From: an uncultured Desulfuromonas sp.
GTDB lineage: Bacteria > Desulfobacterota > Desulfuromonadia > Desulfuromonadales > Desulfuromonadaceae
DNA length: 64,000 nt
Assembly (NCBI RefSeq): GCF_963666745.1
Contig: NZ_OY762961.1
Location: 3,655,274 to 3,719,273 of the forward strand
Direction: 5' to 3'
A program made the translations under genes and the position numbers. Each line of letters begins with the position of its first letter. Positions within the stretch are counted from its first letter, which is position 1. Below, one piece after another: positions 46,790 to 57,421 of the stretch. The notes beneath the pieces were generated by a model. The model had not been told where the DNA came from. It searched no databases and saw only the letters and a list, made by a program, of their open reading frames with translations.

Positions 46790-49700
46790 CCCTGGCTTGG
46801 GCCGGAATCCATTTCGCCATTGATCGTGGCGGGACATTCACCGATGTCTATGCGCAATTGCCGGATGGCCGCAGTTTTGTGCATAAACTGCTTTCTGAAG
46901 ACCCGCAGAACTATCCGGACGCGCCGCGCGAAGGGATTCGTCGCATTCTGGAGCAGGTCAGCGGTGAACGTGTGCCGCAGACCTTCAGTGGCGACGGCAT
47001 TGCCTCGGTACGCATGGGCACGACTGTGGCGACCAATGCGCTTTTGGAGCACAAAGGGGCGAAAACCGCTTTGCTGATCAGTGCCGGTTTTGCCGATCTG
47101 TTGCAGATCGGCGATCAGACGCGGCCGGAACTGTTTGCCTTGAAGATTGAACGACCCGTGCCACTGTATGATCAGGTGGTGGAGGTCGATGAACGGATTC
47201 GTCCGGTCCAGCCCCATGAACAGGCTGACATGACCGGCAGCGATGGGCGCGGCTATCGGCGATTGCAGGCGCCACCTCTTGAACTGGTCCGCACGCAACT
47301 GGAGCATCTGCTGCAGCAGGGGATTGTCAGTGTCGCCGTGGTGTTCGCGCATGGCTATGCCTGTCCGGAGCATGAACAGCAGGTTGGCGCTGTCGCACGG
47401 AAACTCGGTTTTGCTCAGGTGTCCTTATCGCACGAGGTGATGCCGACGGCGCGTCTGGTGGCGCGTGGCGACACCACGGTTGTGGATGCGTATTTAACAC
47501 CGAAGATTCGTCAGTACGGTGAGGGTTTCCGGCACGGCTTCAGTGATGGCCTGTCCGGCACTGGGCTGCGTTTTATGACGTCTGACGGCGGCCTGGTGCC
47601 GAGTGAGTCATTTAACGGCAGCCGAGCGTTGCTGTCCGGTCCGGCCGGGGGCGTTGTTGGTTTTGCCCAGACCTGTCGGAGTGCCTTGCCGGGGCGGGCT
47701 GTCATTGGTTTTGATATGGGCGGCACGTCCACGGATGTCTCCCGTTTTGACGGTGAGTATGATCTGGTTCAATACAGTGAAATTGCCGGAACACGCATTC
47801 AGGCCCCGCAACTCAATATTCAGACTGTCGCTGCCGGCGGCGGGTCGCGGTTGTTCTTTCGTCATGGCATGTTCGAAGTCGGGCCGGAATCTGCCGGGGC
47901 TCATCCAGGTCCGGTCTGCTATCGAAAAGGCGGCCACCTGACGGTGACGGATGCCAATCTGTTGTTGGGGCGGTTACAGCCGGAATATTTCCCAAAAATT
48001 TTCGGCGATGATGAGCATCAGCCTCTAGATTTGACGGAAACCCGTCGTGCCTTTGCCGAGCTGACGGACGAGGTGAATCTCTGGCTGCAGCAACAGGATC
48101 GTCCGCCGATGACCGTCGAGCAGGTTGCCGCCGGTTTTATCGATGTCGCCAATGAGCAGATGGCCCGCCCGGTTCGCGCCGTGTCGGTGCAAAAAGGGTT
48201 TGATCTCGGCGAGCACGTATTGGCCTGTTTTGGCGGAGCCGGTGGCCAACATGCCTGCGCCATGGCGCGTAAGCTGGGCATGGAAACCATTTTTATCCAT
48301 CGTCATGCCGGGATTCTGTCGGCGTATGGCATGGAGCTGGCGCAACCGGTGTGTGAACTACAACAGGCCGCCAGTGGTGAGTTGACTCCCCTGTTGCAAT
48401 CGCAGCTTGAAGGGGTCCAGCAACAGTTGACGGAGGACGCTGGTCGCACCCTGCGTGCCCAGGGACTGGAGCCTGAACAGATCGATTGTTGCGGCTATCT
48501 CAATATGCGTTATGCCGGGACCGATCACGCCATGATGATTGCTCAACCGGAAGACGGTGATTACATCCGGGCGTTTCGTGAGGCTTATCGGCGCGAATAT
48601 GGCTTTGAACTTCAGGCGGTGATCGAAGTCGATGATGTTCGGGTTCGTGCTGTCGGCTGTCAGCCGGTTGCGTTGCCAGACGGTGCCGCGACAGGCGCGG
48701 CGCCTGAACCTGTGGCGCGGGTGAACTGCTATTTTGATGGCGAAGACTACGATACACCTGTCTATCTCTGGCAGGAAGGCTGTGCCGGAGTGGACTTGAA
48801 CGGTCCAGCTTTGCTGATTCGCGAGACGGCGACGGTGGTGGTGGAGCCGGGATGTCAGGCCTGTTTCAATAGGGATGGTGATCTGCTGATAACGGTCTCG
48901 GCTCGTCGTCACGACTATACCACGGCGCTTGATCCGGTTCAGCTGGCGTTGTTCAGTAACCGTTTCATGTCTATTGCCGAGCAGATGGGCTATGCCCTGC
49001 AGCGCACAGCCATCTCCACCAATATCAAAGAGCGCTGTGATTTCTCCTGTGCCCTGTTTGATGCCGATGGCGCTCTGATCGCCAATGCGCCTCATACGCC
49101 GGTACATCTTGGCGCGATGGGTGAGGCGGTGCGGGCTCAGATCGCCGTCGTCGACGAACCGTTATCTCCTGGTGATGTGTTGCTTAGTAATCATCCGTCC
49201 ATGGGCGGCAGCCATCTGCCTGATATGACGGTTATTACACCGTTGTGGCATGATGGAACCATTGTCATGTATGTCGCTAACCGTGGTCATCATGCGGATA
49301 TCGGCGGTGTAACGCCAGGTTCCATGCCGCCCTTTTCACGAATGCTGGCCGAGGAAGGCTGTGCGATTCGTCGCGTCAAGCTGGTTAAAAACGGCGTCTT
49401 CCAGGAAACTGAATTAACGGAGCTGCTGGTCAACGCCGGCAGCCGACGGCTTAACGATAATTTGTCCGACTTTCGGGCGCAGATTGCTGCGAATCAGTGC
49501 GGGTGTCGGTTGTTGTTGGAGCTGATCGGACAGGTTGGACTGCCCTGTGTCCGTGCTTATATGGGCTATATTCAGGACCATGCCGAAGCAGCGGTTCGTG
49601 CCGGATTGTTGCAGTTGGTGAAACGGCGTGGAGGGCTCCGCCAGTTGTCTGCAGAAGATTTTCTTGATGATGGCACTGCTTTGCGTTTGACGGTGGAGGT

Positions 49701-50535
49701 TGATCCGCACGGCGACGCCCATTTTGATTTCGGGCAAAGCGATGAGCAGCAGTGGGGCAATCTCAATGCGCCGACTGCTGTCGCGTGGTCGGCAATTCTC
49801 TATGCCTTGCGTTGTCTGGTTGATGAACCGATTCCGTTAAATCATGGCTGTTTGCGTCCGGTTCATTTGAGTGTTGCTGCCGGTTCAATTCTTGCACCGG
49901 ATGAACAGGCCGCCGTGGTTGGGGGTAATGTACTCACTTCGCAACGCATTGTCGATGTGCTGTTTAAAGCCTTCGGTTGTGTGGCGGCATCACAGGGGTG
50001 CATGAATAATTTCACCTTTGGCAATGATGCGTTTGGTTACTATGAGACCATTGGCGGTGGCAGTGGTGCCGGATCTGGCTGGGATGGCTGCTCCGGTGTG
50101 CATACGCATATGACCAACACACGCATTACCGATCCGGAGATTCTTGAACTGCGTTATCCGGTTTTACTGCGTCGCTTTGGCCTGCGTTATGGTTCCGGGG
50201 GCTGCGGCAAATGGCGTGGGGGCGATGGTTTGGTGCGCGAGATTGAATTTCTGCAGTCGCTGACCGCTTCCATCCTCTCGGAACGGCGGGTGTTTGCCCC
50301 TTATGGTCTGGACGGCGGCGAATCCGGTCGCTGTGGCCGTAACCGGCTGTGGCGCTGTGGGCGGGGCTGGGTTAATCTTGGGGGGAAAAACACCCTTCCC
50401 GTCTTTGCCGGAGATCGTCTGCGAATTGAGACGCCGGGTGGTGGCGGGTATGGAAAATGTGACGACAGATGCTCAGGCTCTGTTATGATACACTCATGCA
50501 AAAAGGGATTGAAGCGCGTCACCGGGATATTGTGA
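46786..50535 (+). CDS. Fused 5-oxoprolinase (hydantoinase A + B)
   Basis: A 1249-residue protein in which the HyuA-like ATP-binding half (about 1-690; N-terminal [10 protein letters not shown], later [13 protein letters not shown]) and the HyuB-like half (about 715-1225) are joined, as in eukaryotic OPLAH. It hydrolyses 5-oxoproline to glutamate with ATP. The usual C-terminal TPGGGGYG is followed by about 25 unusual residues rich in Cys and Lys, which may be a read-through tail or a frameshift near the end. Coupled to pepN by a four-base overlap, which suggests recycling of peptides with pyroglutamyl ends (inference). Confidence 0.9.
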   Translation: MTLAWAGIHFAIDRGGTFTDVYAQLPDGRSFVHKLLSEDPQNYPDAPREGIRRILEQVSGERVPQTFSGDGIASVRMGTTVATNALLEHKGAKTALLISAGFADLLQIGDQTRPELFALKIERPVPLYDQVVEVDERIRPVQPHEQADMTGSDGRGYRRLQAPPLELVRTQLEHLLQQGIVSVAVVFAHGYACPEHEQQVGAVARKLGFAQVSLSHEVMPTARLVARGDTTVVDAYLTPKIRQYGEGFRHGFSDGLSGTGLRFMTSDGGLVPSESFNGSRALLSGPAGGVVGFAQTCRSALPGRAVIGFDMGGTSTDVSRFDGEYDLVQYSEIAGTRIQAPQLNIQTVAAGGGSRLFFRHGMFEVGPESAGAHPGPVCYRKGGHLTVTDANLLLGRLQPEYFPKIFGDDEHQPLDLTETRRAFAELTDEVNLWLQQQDRPPMTVEQVAAGFIDVANEQMARPVRAVSVQKGFDLGEHVLACFGGAGGQHACAMARKLGMETIFIHRHAGILSAYGMELAQPVCELQQAASGELTPLLQSQLEGVQQQLTEDAGRTLRAQGLEPEQIDCCGYLNMRYAGTDHAMMIAQPEDGDYIRAFREAYRREYGFELQAVIEVDDVRVRAVGCQPVALPDGAATGAAPEPVARVNCYFDGEDYDTPVYLWQEGCAGVDLNGPALLIRETATVVVEPGCQACFNRDGDLLITVSARRHDYTTALDPVQLALFSNRFMSIAEQMGYALQRTAISTNIKERCDFSCALFDADGALIANAPHTPVHLGAMGEAVRAQIAVVDEPLSPGDVLLSNHPSMGGSHLPDMTVITPLWHDGTIVMYVANRGHHADIGGVTPGSMPPFSRMLAEEGCAIRRVKLVKNGVFQETELTELLVNAGSRRLNDNLSDFRAQIAANQCGCRLLLELIGQVGLPCVRAYMGYIQDHAEAAVRAGLLQLVKRRGGLRQLSAEDFLDDGTALRLTVEVDPHGDAHFDFGQSDEQQWGNLNAPTAVAWSAILYALRCLVDEPIPLNHGCLRPVHLSVAAGSILAPDEQAAVVGGNVLTSQRIVDVLFKAFGCVAASQGCMNNFTFGNDAFGYYETIGGGSGAGSGWDGCSGVHTHMTNTRITDPEILELRYPVLLRRFGLRYGSGGCGKWRGGDGLVREIEFLQSLTASILSERRVFAPYGLDGGESGRCGRNRLWRCGRGWVNLGGKNTLPVFAGDRLRIETPGGGGYGKCDDRCSGSVMIHSCKKGLKRVTGIL

Positions 50536-50567
50536 GTGGCAGTTGTTTGTGATTCAGGGATAAAGCC

Positions 50568-51629
50568 ATGCGTCATGACAAGAGTCTTTTTGAGCGTGTT
50601 CGTGAAAACGAACAATTGGCGGAAAAATTTTATCGGGTAGAATTAAAAATTCTCGCCACGCTGAAGTTTTCTGATTTTTTTGACACCCTGCTCAAAGAGA
50701 TCTCCGATGTCTTTCAGGTGCCTTTTGTCTGGTTCTCTTTGATTGCGGATACGGAAATTGCCGCCATGCTGCAGCAATGTGCCGGCAACTGTGCAGATGG
50801 TAACCGGATTAACCTGATTGATCGTCATCAATTGCAGGGGCTTCTCGCAGAAGAGTGTTTGGTGCAGCTGGTCAATGAACGGCTACAGCGTTATTTGCCC
50901 CTGTTACCGCGCGATCAACACTATGCAGTGCGTTCTATCGCTCTGGCACCCATTACACTCGACGGCGTGTTGATCGGCACGTTGAATCAGGCCGATATCA
51001 ATGCTCAGCGCTTTGCTCCAGGATTGAATACCGTTCTTCTGGAGCGTCTGGCGCTTAAAGTGGCGATCTGTTTATCGAATGTCACCGCTCACGAAAAGTT
51101 GCAGTCGCTGGCATGTCTGGATCCATTGACCGGGTTGTTGAATCGCCGTGTGCTTGGACAGGCTTTAGAGCGCGAGTATGAACGGGCCTGTCGTTACAAT
51201 ACGGCCTTATCCGTCGTGTTTATCGACCTGAATGATTTTAAACTGGTCAATGATCGACATGGTCATGATGCCGGAGATCTGTTGCTGCAATATCTTGCCG
51301 ATTGTCTGCAGCGACACAGCCGTAATACGGATCTGGTTGCCCGCTATGCCGGAGATGAATTTGTGCTGGTTCTGCCGCAGACGACCGGAGAGAGGGCCGT
51401 CATGCTCATGGAACGGATTGTCGGAGAATTGAGCCGTCAGGGGATGCTGTATGGCGATACTCTGGTGCCGGTTTCGTTAAGTTATGGTGTGGCGTCTCTG
51501 CCGGACAACTCCCTGACCGGAGCGGGGCAGATGCTGAAAAAAGCCGATGAGGCTCTTTATCGTTATAAACGACGGAGTAAGGTGCATTCCGTCCCCCGTC
51601 ATGAAAGTGCAGGTTTGAATGCAGATTAA
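50568..51629 (+). CDS. GAF-type sensor diguanylate cyclase
   Basis: A 353-residue cytoplasmic protein. The N-terminal part (about 20-180) resembles GAF/DUF484 sensor domains and the C-terminal part is a GGDEF domain (190-340). The active-site loop reads AGDEF, a variant that is still found in active cyclases, and RNTD five residues before it is an intact I-site. Not obviously linked in function to engB downstream, whose start lies inside its last codons (11-base overlap). Confidence 0.88.
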   Translation: MRHDKSLFERVRENEQLAEKFYRVELKILATLKFSDFFDTLLKEISDVFQVPFVWFSLIADTEIAAMLQQCAGNCADGNRINLIDRHQLQGLLAEECLVQLVNERLQRYLPLLPRDQHYAVRSIALAPITLDGVLIGTLNQADINAQRFAPGLNTVLLERLALKVAICLSNVTAHEKLQSLACLDPLTGLLNRRVLGQALEREYERACRYNTALSVVFIDLNDFKLVNDRHGHDAGDLLLQYLADCLQRHSRNTDLVARYAGDEFVLVLPQTTGERAVMLMERIVGELSRQGMLYGDTLVPVSLSYGVASLPDNSLTGAGQMLKKADEALYRYKRRSKVHSVPRHESAGLNAD

Positions 51630-52227
51630 ATCGGCCCAGTTTGTCAAAAGTGCCACTCGTCCCAGTCATTATCCCCCCGAGGGGCGTCCTGAAATCGCCT
51701 TTGCCGGGCGGAGTAATGTCGGCAAAAGTTCCTTGCTCAATGTCATGGTGCAGCGTAAAAGCCTGGTGCGCACCTCTTCGACGCCGGGACGAACTCAGCT
51801 GATCAACTTTTTTGACCTCAATGATGAACTGTATCTTGTTGATCTGCCGGGATACGGTTTCGCCAAAGTTCCCATGGCGATCAAAAAACAGTGGGGGCCG
51901 ATGATTCAGACCTACCTGCAGCAACGGCAATCCTTGTGTGCTGTGGTTGTGTTGTTTGATATCCGTCGGGTACCGCGTGAAGAGGACCTGCAGCTGCTTG
52001 ATTGGCTCGAAGAATATGGCGTTCCGACGATACCGGTGATCACCAAGGTGGACAAGGTCAGTCGCAACCGGCGTAGTGCACAGATTGCACCGATTGTCGA
52101 GGCGACCGGACTTCCGGAGGAAGCCTTCACATTGTTTTCTGCCCTCTCCAAGGAGGGGCGAGATGAAATCTGGGAGCGTCTGGAAATCGCCATTGAGGAT
52201 CGCTCCTGTCTTGACGTAATGCCCTGA
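51619..52227 (+). CDS. engB: Ribosome biogenesis GTPase EngB (YsxC/YihA)
   Basis: A 202-residue small GTPase needed for 50S subunit assembly. The G1 loop GRSNVGKSS (about 30-38), a G2 region with [10 protein letters not shown]3 DLPGYGFAK and G4 TKVDK are all present. It overlaps the diguanylate cyclase gene by 11 bases and is followed 46 bases later by cobL, so a loose operon is possible. Nothing unusual in the sequence. Confidence 0.95.
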   Translation: MQIKSAQFVKSATRPSHYPPEGRPEIAFAGRSNVGKSSLLNVMVQRKSLVRTSSTPGRTQLINFFDLNDELYLVDLPGYGFAKVPMAIKKQWGPMIQTYLQQRQSLCAVVVLFDIRRVPREEDLQLLDWLEEYGVPTIPVITKVDKVSRNRRSAQIAPIVEATGLPEEAFTLFSALSKEGRDEIWERLEIAIEDRSCLDVMP

Positions 52228-52273
52228 ACTGGTTAGTCTGTGGTGGCTTAATAAATAAGGAAGGGTAGATTAT

Positions 52274-53488
52274 ATGGGAATCGTCTATGTCGTTGGTGCC
52301 GGTATTGAGGGACAGGAAGGCTTTAGTGCCCGTGCCTTGACTCTGGTGCGACAGGCGCGTGTTCTTTATGGAGCGCCGCGTTTGCTCGATCTGTTTGGCG
52401 ATCTTGACACCGAGAAAATCGCGCTCAGCGGAAATGACGATTTGTCGCAGTTGGTAAAGGATCAACCGGGGCCGGTTGTGGTTCTGACTTCCGGGGACCC
52501 GTTGTTTTTTAGTATCGGTCGTAATCTGCTGCGCAATCTGCCCAAAGAACGTCTTGAATTCGTGCCCAATGTCAGTTCCGTTCAGTCGGCATTCGCACGC
52601 ATTAAAGAGCCCTGGGATGATGCGGTCTTTGTCTCCACCGAGCATCGTACTCTGGCGGATATCGGTGACCGGATTATTGCCAATGATAAAGCCGCAGTTC
52701 TCACCGATGCACGCCACACACCGGCGGCAATTGCCGAGGAGCTTCTACGGCGAGGTTTTGACGGTTACACGGTCTATCTGTGTGAGAACCTCGGGGCCGT
52801 GGAAGAACGCATTGTTAAAACCTCTGTTCAGGAACTGCCGACCATGCAGGCGGCTGAGCTGAATGTCTTGATCTTTATCAAGCGATATGACAATGCCGCT
52901 TTCGCCAACCAACCGACATTGGGGATTGCTGATCATGAGTTTCTGACCATGAAAAAGCAGATCACTCCCGAAGAAGCGAGAGTGGTTGCTTTGGCAAAAT
53001 TGCAGTTACATCATGACATGGTACTCTGGGATATCGGTGCCGGAAGCGGATCTATCAGCATTGAAGCCGACTATCTGATGCCTCATGGCCGGATTTTTGC
53101 AGTTGAACGTAATGTCGAGTACATCAAGTTTCTGCGTCAGAATCTGAATAAATTTCATCCACGCAATGTTCGGGTTGTTGAGGGTGAAGCGCCTGTCTGT
53201 CTCGAAGACCTTCCCGATCCGGATCGGGTGTTTATCGGTGGTTCAGGCGGAAATTTGTGGGAATTGCTCGAAGTGGTGGATGAGCGGTTGCCGGCTGATG
53301 GCCGGGTCGTTCTGACGGCCATGACACTGGATACTTTAGTGGCTTCCAGTGATTTTTTTGAGAATTCGGGATATCGGGTGGATGTGACAACGCTCAATGT
53401 GGCCCGTACCAGCAGCAACAGCGACTACAAGGTTTTTGAGGCCCATAATCCCGTTTATATTATTGTAGCGACCAAGGCTCAGGATTAG
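52274..53488 (+). CDS. cobL: Precorrin-6Y C5,15-methyltransferase (CbiET fusion)
   Basis: A 404-residue fusion of CbiE (about 1-205, tetrapyrrole methylase fold) and CbiT (about 215-404, class I methyltransferase with DIGAGSGSISIE as SAM-binding motif I). It methylates C5 and C15 and decarboxylates precorrin during cobalamin synthesis. No other cobalamin gene is in the window, so it is separated from the main pathway cluster. A ribosome site of the AAGGAAGG type precedes the ATG. Confidence 0.92.
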   Translation: MGIVYVVGAGIEGQEGFSARALTLVRQARVLYGAPRLLDLFGDLDTEKIALSGNDDLSQLVKDQPGPVVVLTSGDPLFFSIGRNLLRNLPKERLEFVPNVSSVQSAFARIKEPWDDAVFVSTEHRTLADIGDRIIANDKAAVLTDARHTPAAIAEELLRRGFDGYTVYLCENLGAVEERIVKTSVQELPTMQAAELNVLIFIKRYDNAAFANQPTLGIADHEFLTMKKQITPEEARVVALAKLQLHHDMVLWDIGAGSGSISIEADYLMPHGRIFAVERNVEYIKFLRQNLNKFHPRNVRVVEGEAPVCLEDLPDPDRVFIGGSGGNLWELLEVVDERLPADGRVVLTAMTLDTLVASSDFFENSGYRVDVTTLNVARTSSNSDYKVFEAHNPVYIIVATKAQD

Positions 53489-53518
53489 CCGCCGATCGGT
53501 CAGCCAAGGAGTGAGGCG

Positions 53519-53869
53519 ATGGATAGAGAAGAGCGCCGCCGTGACCCACGGTACAGCACAGTAAATTTTGTATATTTTACCCTTCAGGATCCTGACCACG
53601 GCAGTGGCGAGTACATGGCCAAGACTCTTGATGCCAGCTTGCATGGATTGTTGCTGGAAGTGCATCTTCCATTGTCTATTGGCCAGCGTCTCAATATGAG
53701 TGTCGGCGTTGGGGAGAACATTCTCGATTTTACCGGCGAGGTTGTTCATTGTATGGATTATGAAGGCGGCATGTTTTGCTCCGGCATCGAGTTTGACCCG
53801 ATGAGTGCTGAGCAAAAAAGGATGCTGGAGGAATATCTCAGCACATTTGCTGACAAAAAAATCGAGTAA
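53519..53869 (+). CDS. PilZ-domain c-di-GMP-binding protein
   Basis: A 116-residue single-domain protein. The N-terminal arginine motif (ERRRDPRYS, about 5-13) and the DASLHG motif (about 38-43, family DxSxxG) form the c-di-GMP site. It follows cobL by 30 bases with AAGGAG upstream. Output unknown; three diguanylate cyclases in the window could feed it, though nothing ties them together directly. Confidence 0.88.
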   Translation: MDREERRRDPRYSTVNFVYFTLQDPDHGSGEYMAKTLDASLHGLLLEVHLPLSIGQRLNMSVGVGENILDFTGEVVHCMDYEGGMFCSGIEFDPMSAEQKRMLEEYLSTFADKKIE

Positions 53870-53876
53870 CCCTATT

Positions 53877-54842
53877 GTGAAAAATCTACCGTGGAAGGAA
53901 GGGGCCTTTCCTTTAATGCTGGCTCCGATGCAGGGGCTGACAAATCGGGCTATGCGGGCTGTTCAATGTGAAATTGGACAGCCCGATGTTGTTTTTACAG
54001 AATTTGTTCGGGTTCATCATGCGGCGCGAAAGCGGATTGCTCCGAGTGATCGCAGGGAGATTATGGCCGCTGGTCGTGTGGATGTCCCTTTGGTGGTGCA
54101 ATTGATCGGACATAGTGCCGATGCGCTTGGTGAAGCCACTAGAATGGTTACCGATCTCGGGGCGGACCATGTCAATCTTAATTTAGGTTGCCCTTTCGGT
54201 CGCGCCACATCAGGTAAAACAGGTGGTGCCATGTTGCAGGAGCCCCGGCGCGTGGCAGAGAGCGTGCAAGCCGTTCGAGAGGCTTTTAAGGGGTCTGTGT
54301 CGGTGAAGGTGCGCGCCGGATATCATGATCCTGAACAGATTTTTTCACTGTTGCCGGTTTTTGAGAGCTGCGGCGTGGACTTTCTGATTCTCCATCCGCG
54401 CACCGTCGTGCAGAAATATGCCGGAGAGGCAGATCATCGCATTACGGCGCGAGTGGTTGCTGCAACAGCGATGCCGGTAATTGCCAACGGTGATCTGTTT
54501 ACCGCAGAACGGGCGCGTCAAGTCGCTCGTGAAACCTCAGCAGCCGGATTGATGCTGGGGCGGGGAGCTATCGCTGATCCATGGTTGTTTCAGAAAATTC
54601 GCAGTGGCACCTCAACTGAGGGGCTGGAGACTCGGCTGTCGCAAATGTTTGTTTATCTGTCGAAGCTTGCCCAACAGTATGCGACGCTGTTTTGTGGCGA
54701 ACAGCAGGTGCTGGCCAAGCTTAAGAATGTCCTTGATACGTTCATGGAGCCAGCAGTGCAGCCTTTGGTCAGTCGTTTGCGTCGGTGCAAAAGTTTGCCC
54801 TGTTTTATGGAAGAATTACGTTTGTCCGCTGCAAAGGAGTAG
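53877..54842 (+). CDS. tRNA dihydrouridine synthase
   Basis: A 321-residue FMN enzyme that reduces uridine to dihydrouridine in tRNA loops. The FMN-barrel start MLAPMQGLTNR and the catalytic block NLNLGCPFG (with the proton-donating Cys) are clear. The start is taken as GTG at 53877, seven bases after the PilZ stop; the ATG at 53916 is an alternative but would remove the first barrel strand. The subfamily (DusA, B or C) cannot be named from the motifs alone. Confidence 0.88.
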   Translation: MKNLPWKEGAFPLMLAPMQGLTNRAMRAVQCEIGQPDVVFTEFVRVHHAARKRIAPSDRREIMAAGRVDVPLVVQLIGHSADALGEATRMVTDLGADHVNLNLGCPFGRATSGKTGGAMLQEPRRVAESVQAVREAFKGSVSVKVRAGYHDPEQIFSLLPVFESCGVDFLILHPRTVVQKYAGEADHRITARVVAATAMPVIANGDLFTAERARQVARETSAAGLMLGRGAIADPWLFQKIRSGTSTEGLETRLSQMFVYLSKLAQQYATLFCGEQQVLAKLKNVLDTFMEPAVQPLVSRLRRCKSLPCFMEELRLSAAKE

Positions 54843-54915
54843 AGCCTGCAGCTGGATCAATTCATCAAGGCGCAAAAGCCCATAGAAAGGATGTTCGTTG
54901 TGCTGTCAAATGTCG

Positions 54916-54927
54916 ATTGTATACAAT
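54916..54927. promoter_or_regulatory. 12-bp perfect palindrome upstream of cbcL
   Basis: ATTGTATACAAT is a perfect dyad about 180 bases before the cbcL start. The inner TGTATACA recurs before the 12-heme operon (41364) and before cbcA (60778). It could be a regulator site. Confidence 0.45.
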
Positions 54928-54972
54928 TGATGGATTGACTTTGCCGGGTAATTCATGGTAGTAAGCGTAGCG

Positions 54973-54993
54973 CTGTATAATAAAAACATACAG
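54973..54993. promoter_or_regulatory. Candidate activator site CTGTAT-N9-ATACAG upstream of cbcL
   Basis: Perfect six-base arms with a nine-base AT-rich spacer, about 110 bases before the cbcL start. The same arm sequence and spacing occur twice upstream of cbcA. It overlaps a TATAAT hexamer (54976-54981), so it may act as an operator or as an enhancer. No well-spaced -24/-12 promoter was found between it and cbcL. Confidence 0.55.
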
Positions 54994-55103
54994 TGAGCGC
55001 AGTGATTACCGTGTGGTATCACTCAATTTACGTTCTGTCGACCGGGCAGGGAACTGTGTTTCTCGGGGGAGGTCGGCAACCTGCTGAAGTAAGGAGTATC
55101 TTA

Positions 55104-56951
55104 ATGGAGAAAAGGGTATCGCGTTGGGTATCGTTGGGCCTGATTGCAGCCATGTTGCTGTTTTTTAGTGCCCAGAGTGCTCTGGCAGATATGGAAACCT
55201 GCCTGGAATGTCACGAAGATGTCGTTACAGCGAATGACTTCATGGCATCCGTCCATGGTCAGCAAGAGTTTGAGTGTCTTGATTGTCATCAGATTGCTGA
55301 TCTGACGGCTCACGTCGACGAGGGTGTGCTGCCCGGTCCTGTTGACTGCGCAAGCTGTCACGATTCCATTGCTGAAGAACATGCCGGCAGTGTTCACGCT
55401 GCAAATGATGTTGGATGTGCTGATTGTCACAATCCCATTCATACCCTGGCAGCATCTTCCGGTGGCAAGCAGTCCATCGTTAACGGCTGCAGCAACTGCC
55501 ATGAGATGGAAGGCTACGCCGAGTCCACTCACGGTAAAGCTATTGCCGAAGGTAACGAGGATGGAGCATCCTGTGCAGACTGCCATAATCTGCATGCGAT
55601 TACCGGTCTGTCGACCTGTGACGTGAAGACCGCGCGTTCTTTCGGTACTGATGCCTGTATTACCTGCCACGGCGACGAAGAGATGATGGAGCGTAACGAG
55701 GTTTACACCGGTGCGGTTCATACCTATCTCGACAGCTATCACGGCAAAAGCTATCGCCTTGGTTATCCCGAGCTGACAGCAACCTGTGCCGACTGCCACG
55801 GCAGCCATGATATCTATCCTGAGGAAAATCCTGCTGCGAGTATCAATATCGAGAATCGTGCAGATACCTGTGGTAAATGTCATGAAGGCTCAACACGACT
55901 GTTCAGCCATTTCTATGCCCATGGCGATCACTCTGACTTTGATAACTACCCGGTTCTGGCCGTAACATTCTGGGCGATGACCTGCTTGCTGGTGGGTACT
56001 TTCTCCGTGTTCTGGCTGCACTCCATCCTGTGGATGATTCGTGGTATTGCCGACAATAAAGAGAAAAAAGCCGCTCTGGCTGCGGGTAAAGCACACATCG
56101 AAATTCCCGATGGTCACCGTGTTTACAAGCGTTTCCAGAACTATCATATCTTTATGCATCTGCTGGTCATTATCAGCTTCCTGATTCTCTCTCTGACCGG
56201 TCTGCCGCTGAAATTCTCCAGTCAGCACTGGGCACAAGTGATGATGGATTTCTACGGTGGTACGGCTAACGCGGCATTTGGTCACCGAATCGGTGCTTGC
56301 ATTACCTTCGTTTACTTCGGTATGGCGATTGTCCTGAGCATCAACTTCCTGTTTATCCGCAAGGATATCCCCGGCATGTGGCTGCAGCGTCTGTTCGGAC
56401 CGGATTCTCTGATGCCGAACTTCCGCGACATTAAAGATGTCACCGGTATGGTGCGCTGGTTCCTGTGGAAAGGTCCCAAGCCGACCTTTGAGCGTTGGAA
56501 CTACTGGGAAAAATTTGACTTCATCGCCGTCTTCTGGGGTATGTTTGCCATCGGTGGTTCCGGTCTGATGTTGTGGTTCCCGACGTTCTTCGGCATGTTC
56601 CTGCCGGGCTGGGTGTTCAACGTGGCGACCATTGTTCACTCGGACGAAGCTCTGCTGGCGACCGGCTTTATCTTCTCGGTCCATTTCTTTAATACTCACC
56701 TGCGTCCGGAGAAATTCCCCATGGACTTCGTCATCTTTAACGGCGAAATGCATAAGGAGGAATTTATTGAGGAACGTGGTGATCAGTGGAAGCGTTATGA
56801 AGATCTCGGTATCACTGAGCAGTTCTTCAAAGAGAAGCCTTCCAGCCCGCTGTATGGCATGATTCTGCGTATCTTCGGATTCACGGCAGTTGCCATCGGT
56901 GTCGTGCTGCTTGTTCTGATGATTGTCTCCATTGTTGGTGGCACCCATTAG
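55104..56951 (+). CDS. cbcL: CbcL-type menaquinol oxidoreductase (9-heme c + diheme cytochrome b fusion)
   Basis: A 615-residue inner-membrane protein: signal peptide (about 1-28), nine CXXCH motifs in the periplasmic N-terminal half (to about 265), then a cytochrome b-like membrane half with six or so helices and conserved histidines (for example YHIFMH and FGHRIG). This order and heme count match Geobacter CbcL, which passes electrons from menaquinol to periplasmic cytochromes during growth with low-potential acceptors. AAGGAG before the ATG decides the start; the frame extends 37 codons upstream without support. Single gene with a strong terminator. Confidence 0.9.
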   Translation: MEKRVSRWVSLGLIAAMLLFFSAQSALADMETCLECHEDVVTANDFMASVHGQQEFECLDCHQIADLTAHVDEGVLPGPVDCASCHDSIAEEHAGSVHAANDVGCADCHNPIHTLAASSGGKQSIVNGCSNCHEMEGYAESTHGKAIAEGNEDGASCADCHNLHAITGLSTCDVKTARSFGTDACITCHGDEEMMERNEVYTGAVHTYLDSYHGKSYRLGYPELTATCADCHGSHDIYPEENPAASINIENRADTCGKCHEGSTRLFSHFYAHGDHSDFDNYPVLAVTFWAMTCLLVGTFSVFWLHSILWMIRGIADNKEKKAALAAGKAHIEIPDGHRVYKRFQNYHIFMHLLVIISFLILSLTGLPLKFSSQHWAQVMMDFYGGTANAAFGHRIGACITFVYFGMAIVLSINFLFIRKDIPGMWLQRLFGPDSLMPNFRDIKDVTGMVRWFLWKGPKPTFERWNYWEKFDFIAVFWGMFAIGGSGLMLWFPTFFGMFLPGWVFNVATIVHSDEALLATGFIFSVHFFNTHLRPEKFPMDFVIFNGEMHKEEFIEERGDQWKRYEDLGITEQFFKEKPSSPLYGMILRIFGFTAVAIGVVLLVLMIVSIVGGTH

Positions 56952-56970
56952 ATAGCACTGGATTAAATCC

Positions 56971-57010
56971 AACAAAAAAGGGAGTTGCTTTGGCAACTCC
57001 CTTTTTTGTT
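56971..57010. terminator. Strong terminator after cbcL
   Basis: Perfect 18-base arms (56971-56988, 56993-57010) with a 4-base loop and T6 near the end. Confidence 0.93.
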
Positions 57011-57059
57011 GCAGATTGCTGTGCTAGAGTCGGCAAGCTATTTTACCGGAGGTGTCAAA

Positions 57060-57278
57060 ATGAAAAAATTTGCCGTATTGTTAGGCGTATTGGGCTTGGT
57101 GTTAAACGTGGTCGGTGGCGCTTCCGCGTTGCTGGGAGTTTATCTGATCGCAGTAAAATCAGGTGTTGAAATGTTTGGTTGGGGAAACGCCGGAACGTTT
57201 GGTTATCTGTTCATGTGTGTTGGTTTGTGTCTGGTTGCGGCCGGTGTCTGGTTGGCCAGTTATGTGCGTAGAGGCTGA
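57060..57278 (+). CDS. Small two-helix membrane protein
   Basis: A 72-residue protein with two hydrophobic helices (about 5-32 and 46-68) and a short loop. I do not recognise the family. GGAGG upstream of the ATG supports translation. It lies after the cbcL terminator, so it is made from read-through or its own weak promoter. It could be a small subunit of CbcL or of the sensor kinase (guess from position only). Confidence 0.65.
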   Translation: MKKFAVLLGVLGLVLNVVGGASALLGVYLIAVKSGVEMFGWGNAGTFGYLFMCVGLCLVAAGVWLASYVRRG

Positions 57279-57421
57279 TCTTCACCGTCTGAATCGCCGG
57301 TCTTTTTCGGTTCTATCTCTGCGAACTCTGTCTGAGTCGATGGCAACCGCTTGATTTTTTGCCGAAATCAACGCAATATAACGGTGCGAAAAAGTTGTTT
57401 TTATCCATTTGCACGCTATAG

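Noticed and set aside
54931-54945. Possible sigma-54 promoter before cbcL (TGGATT...TTGCC)
   Set aside because: The GG-GC spacing is one base short and it lies upstream, not downstream, of the 21-bp repeat.
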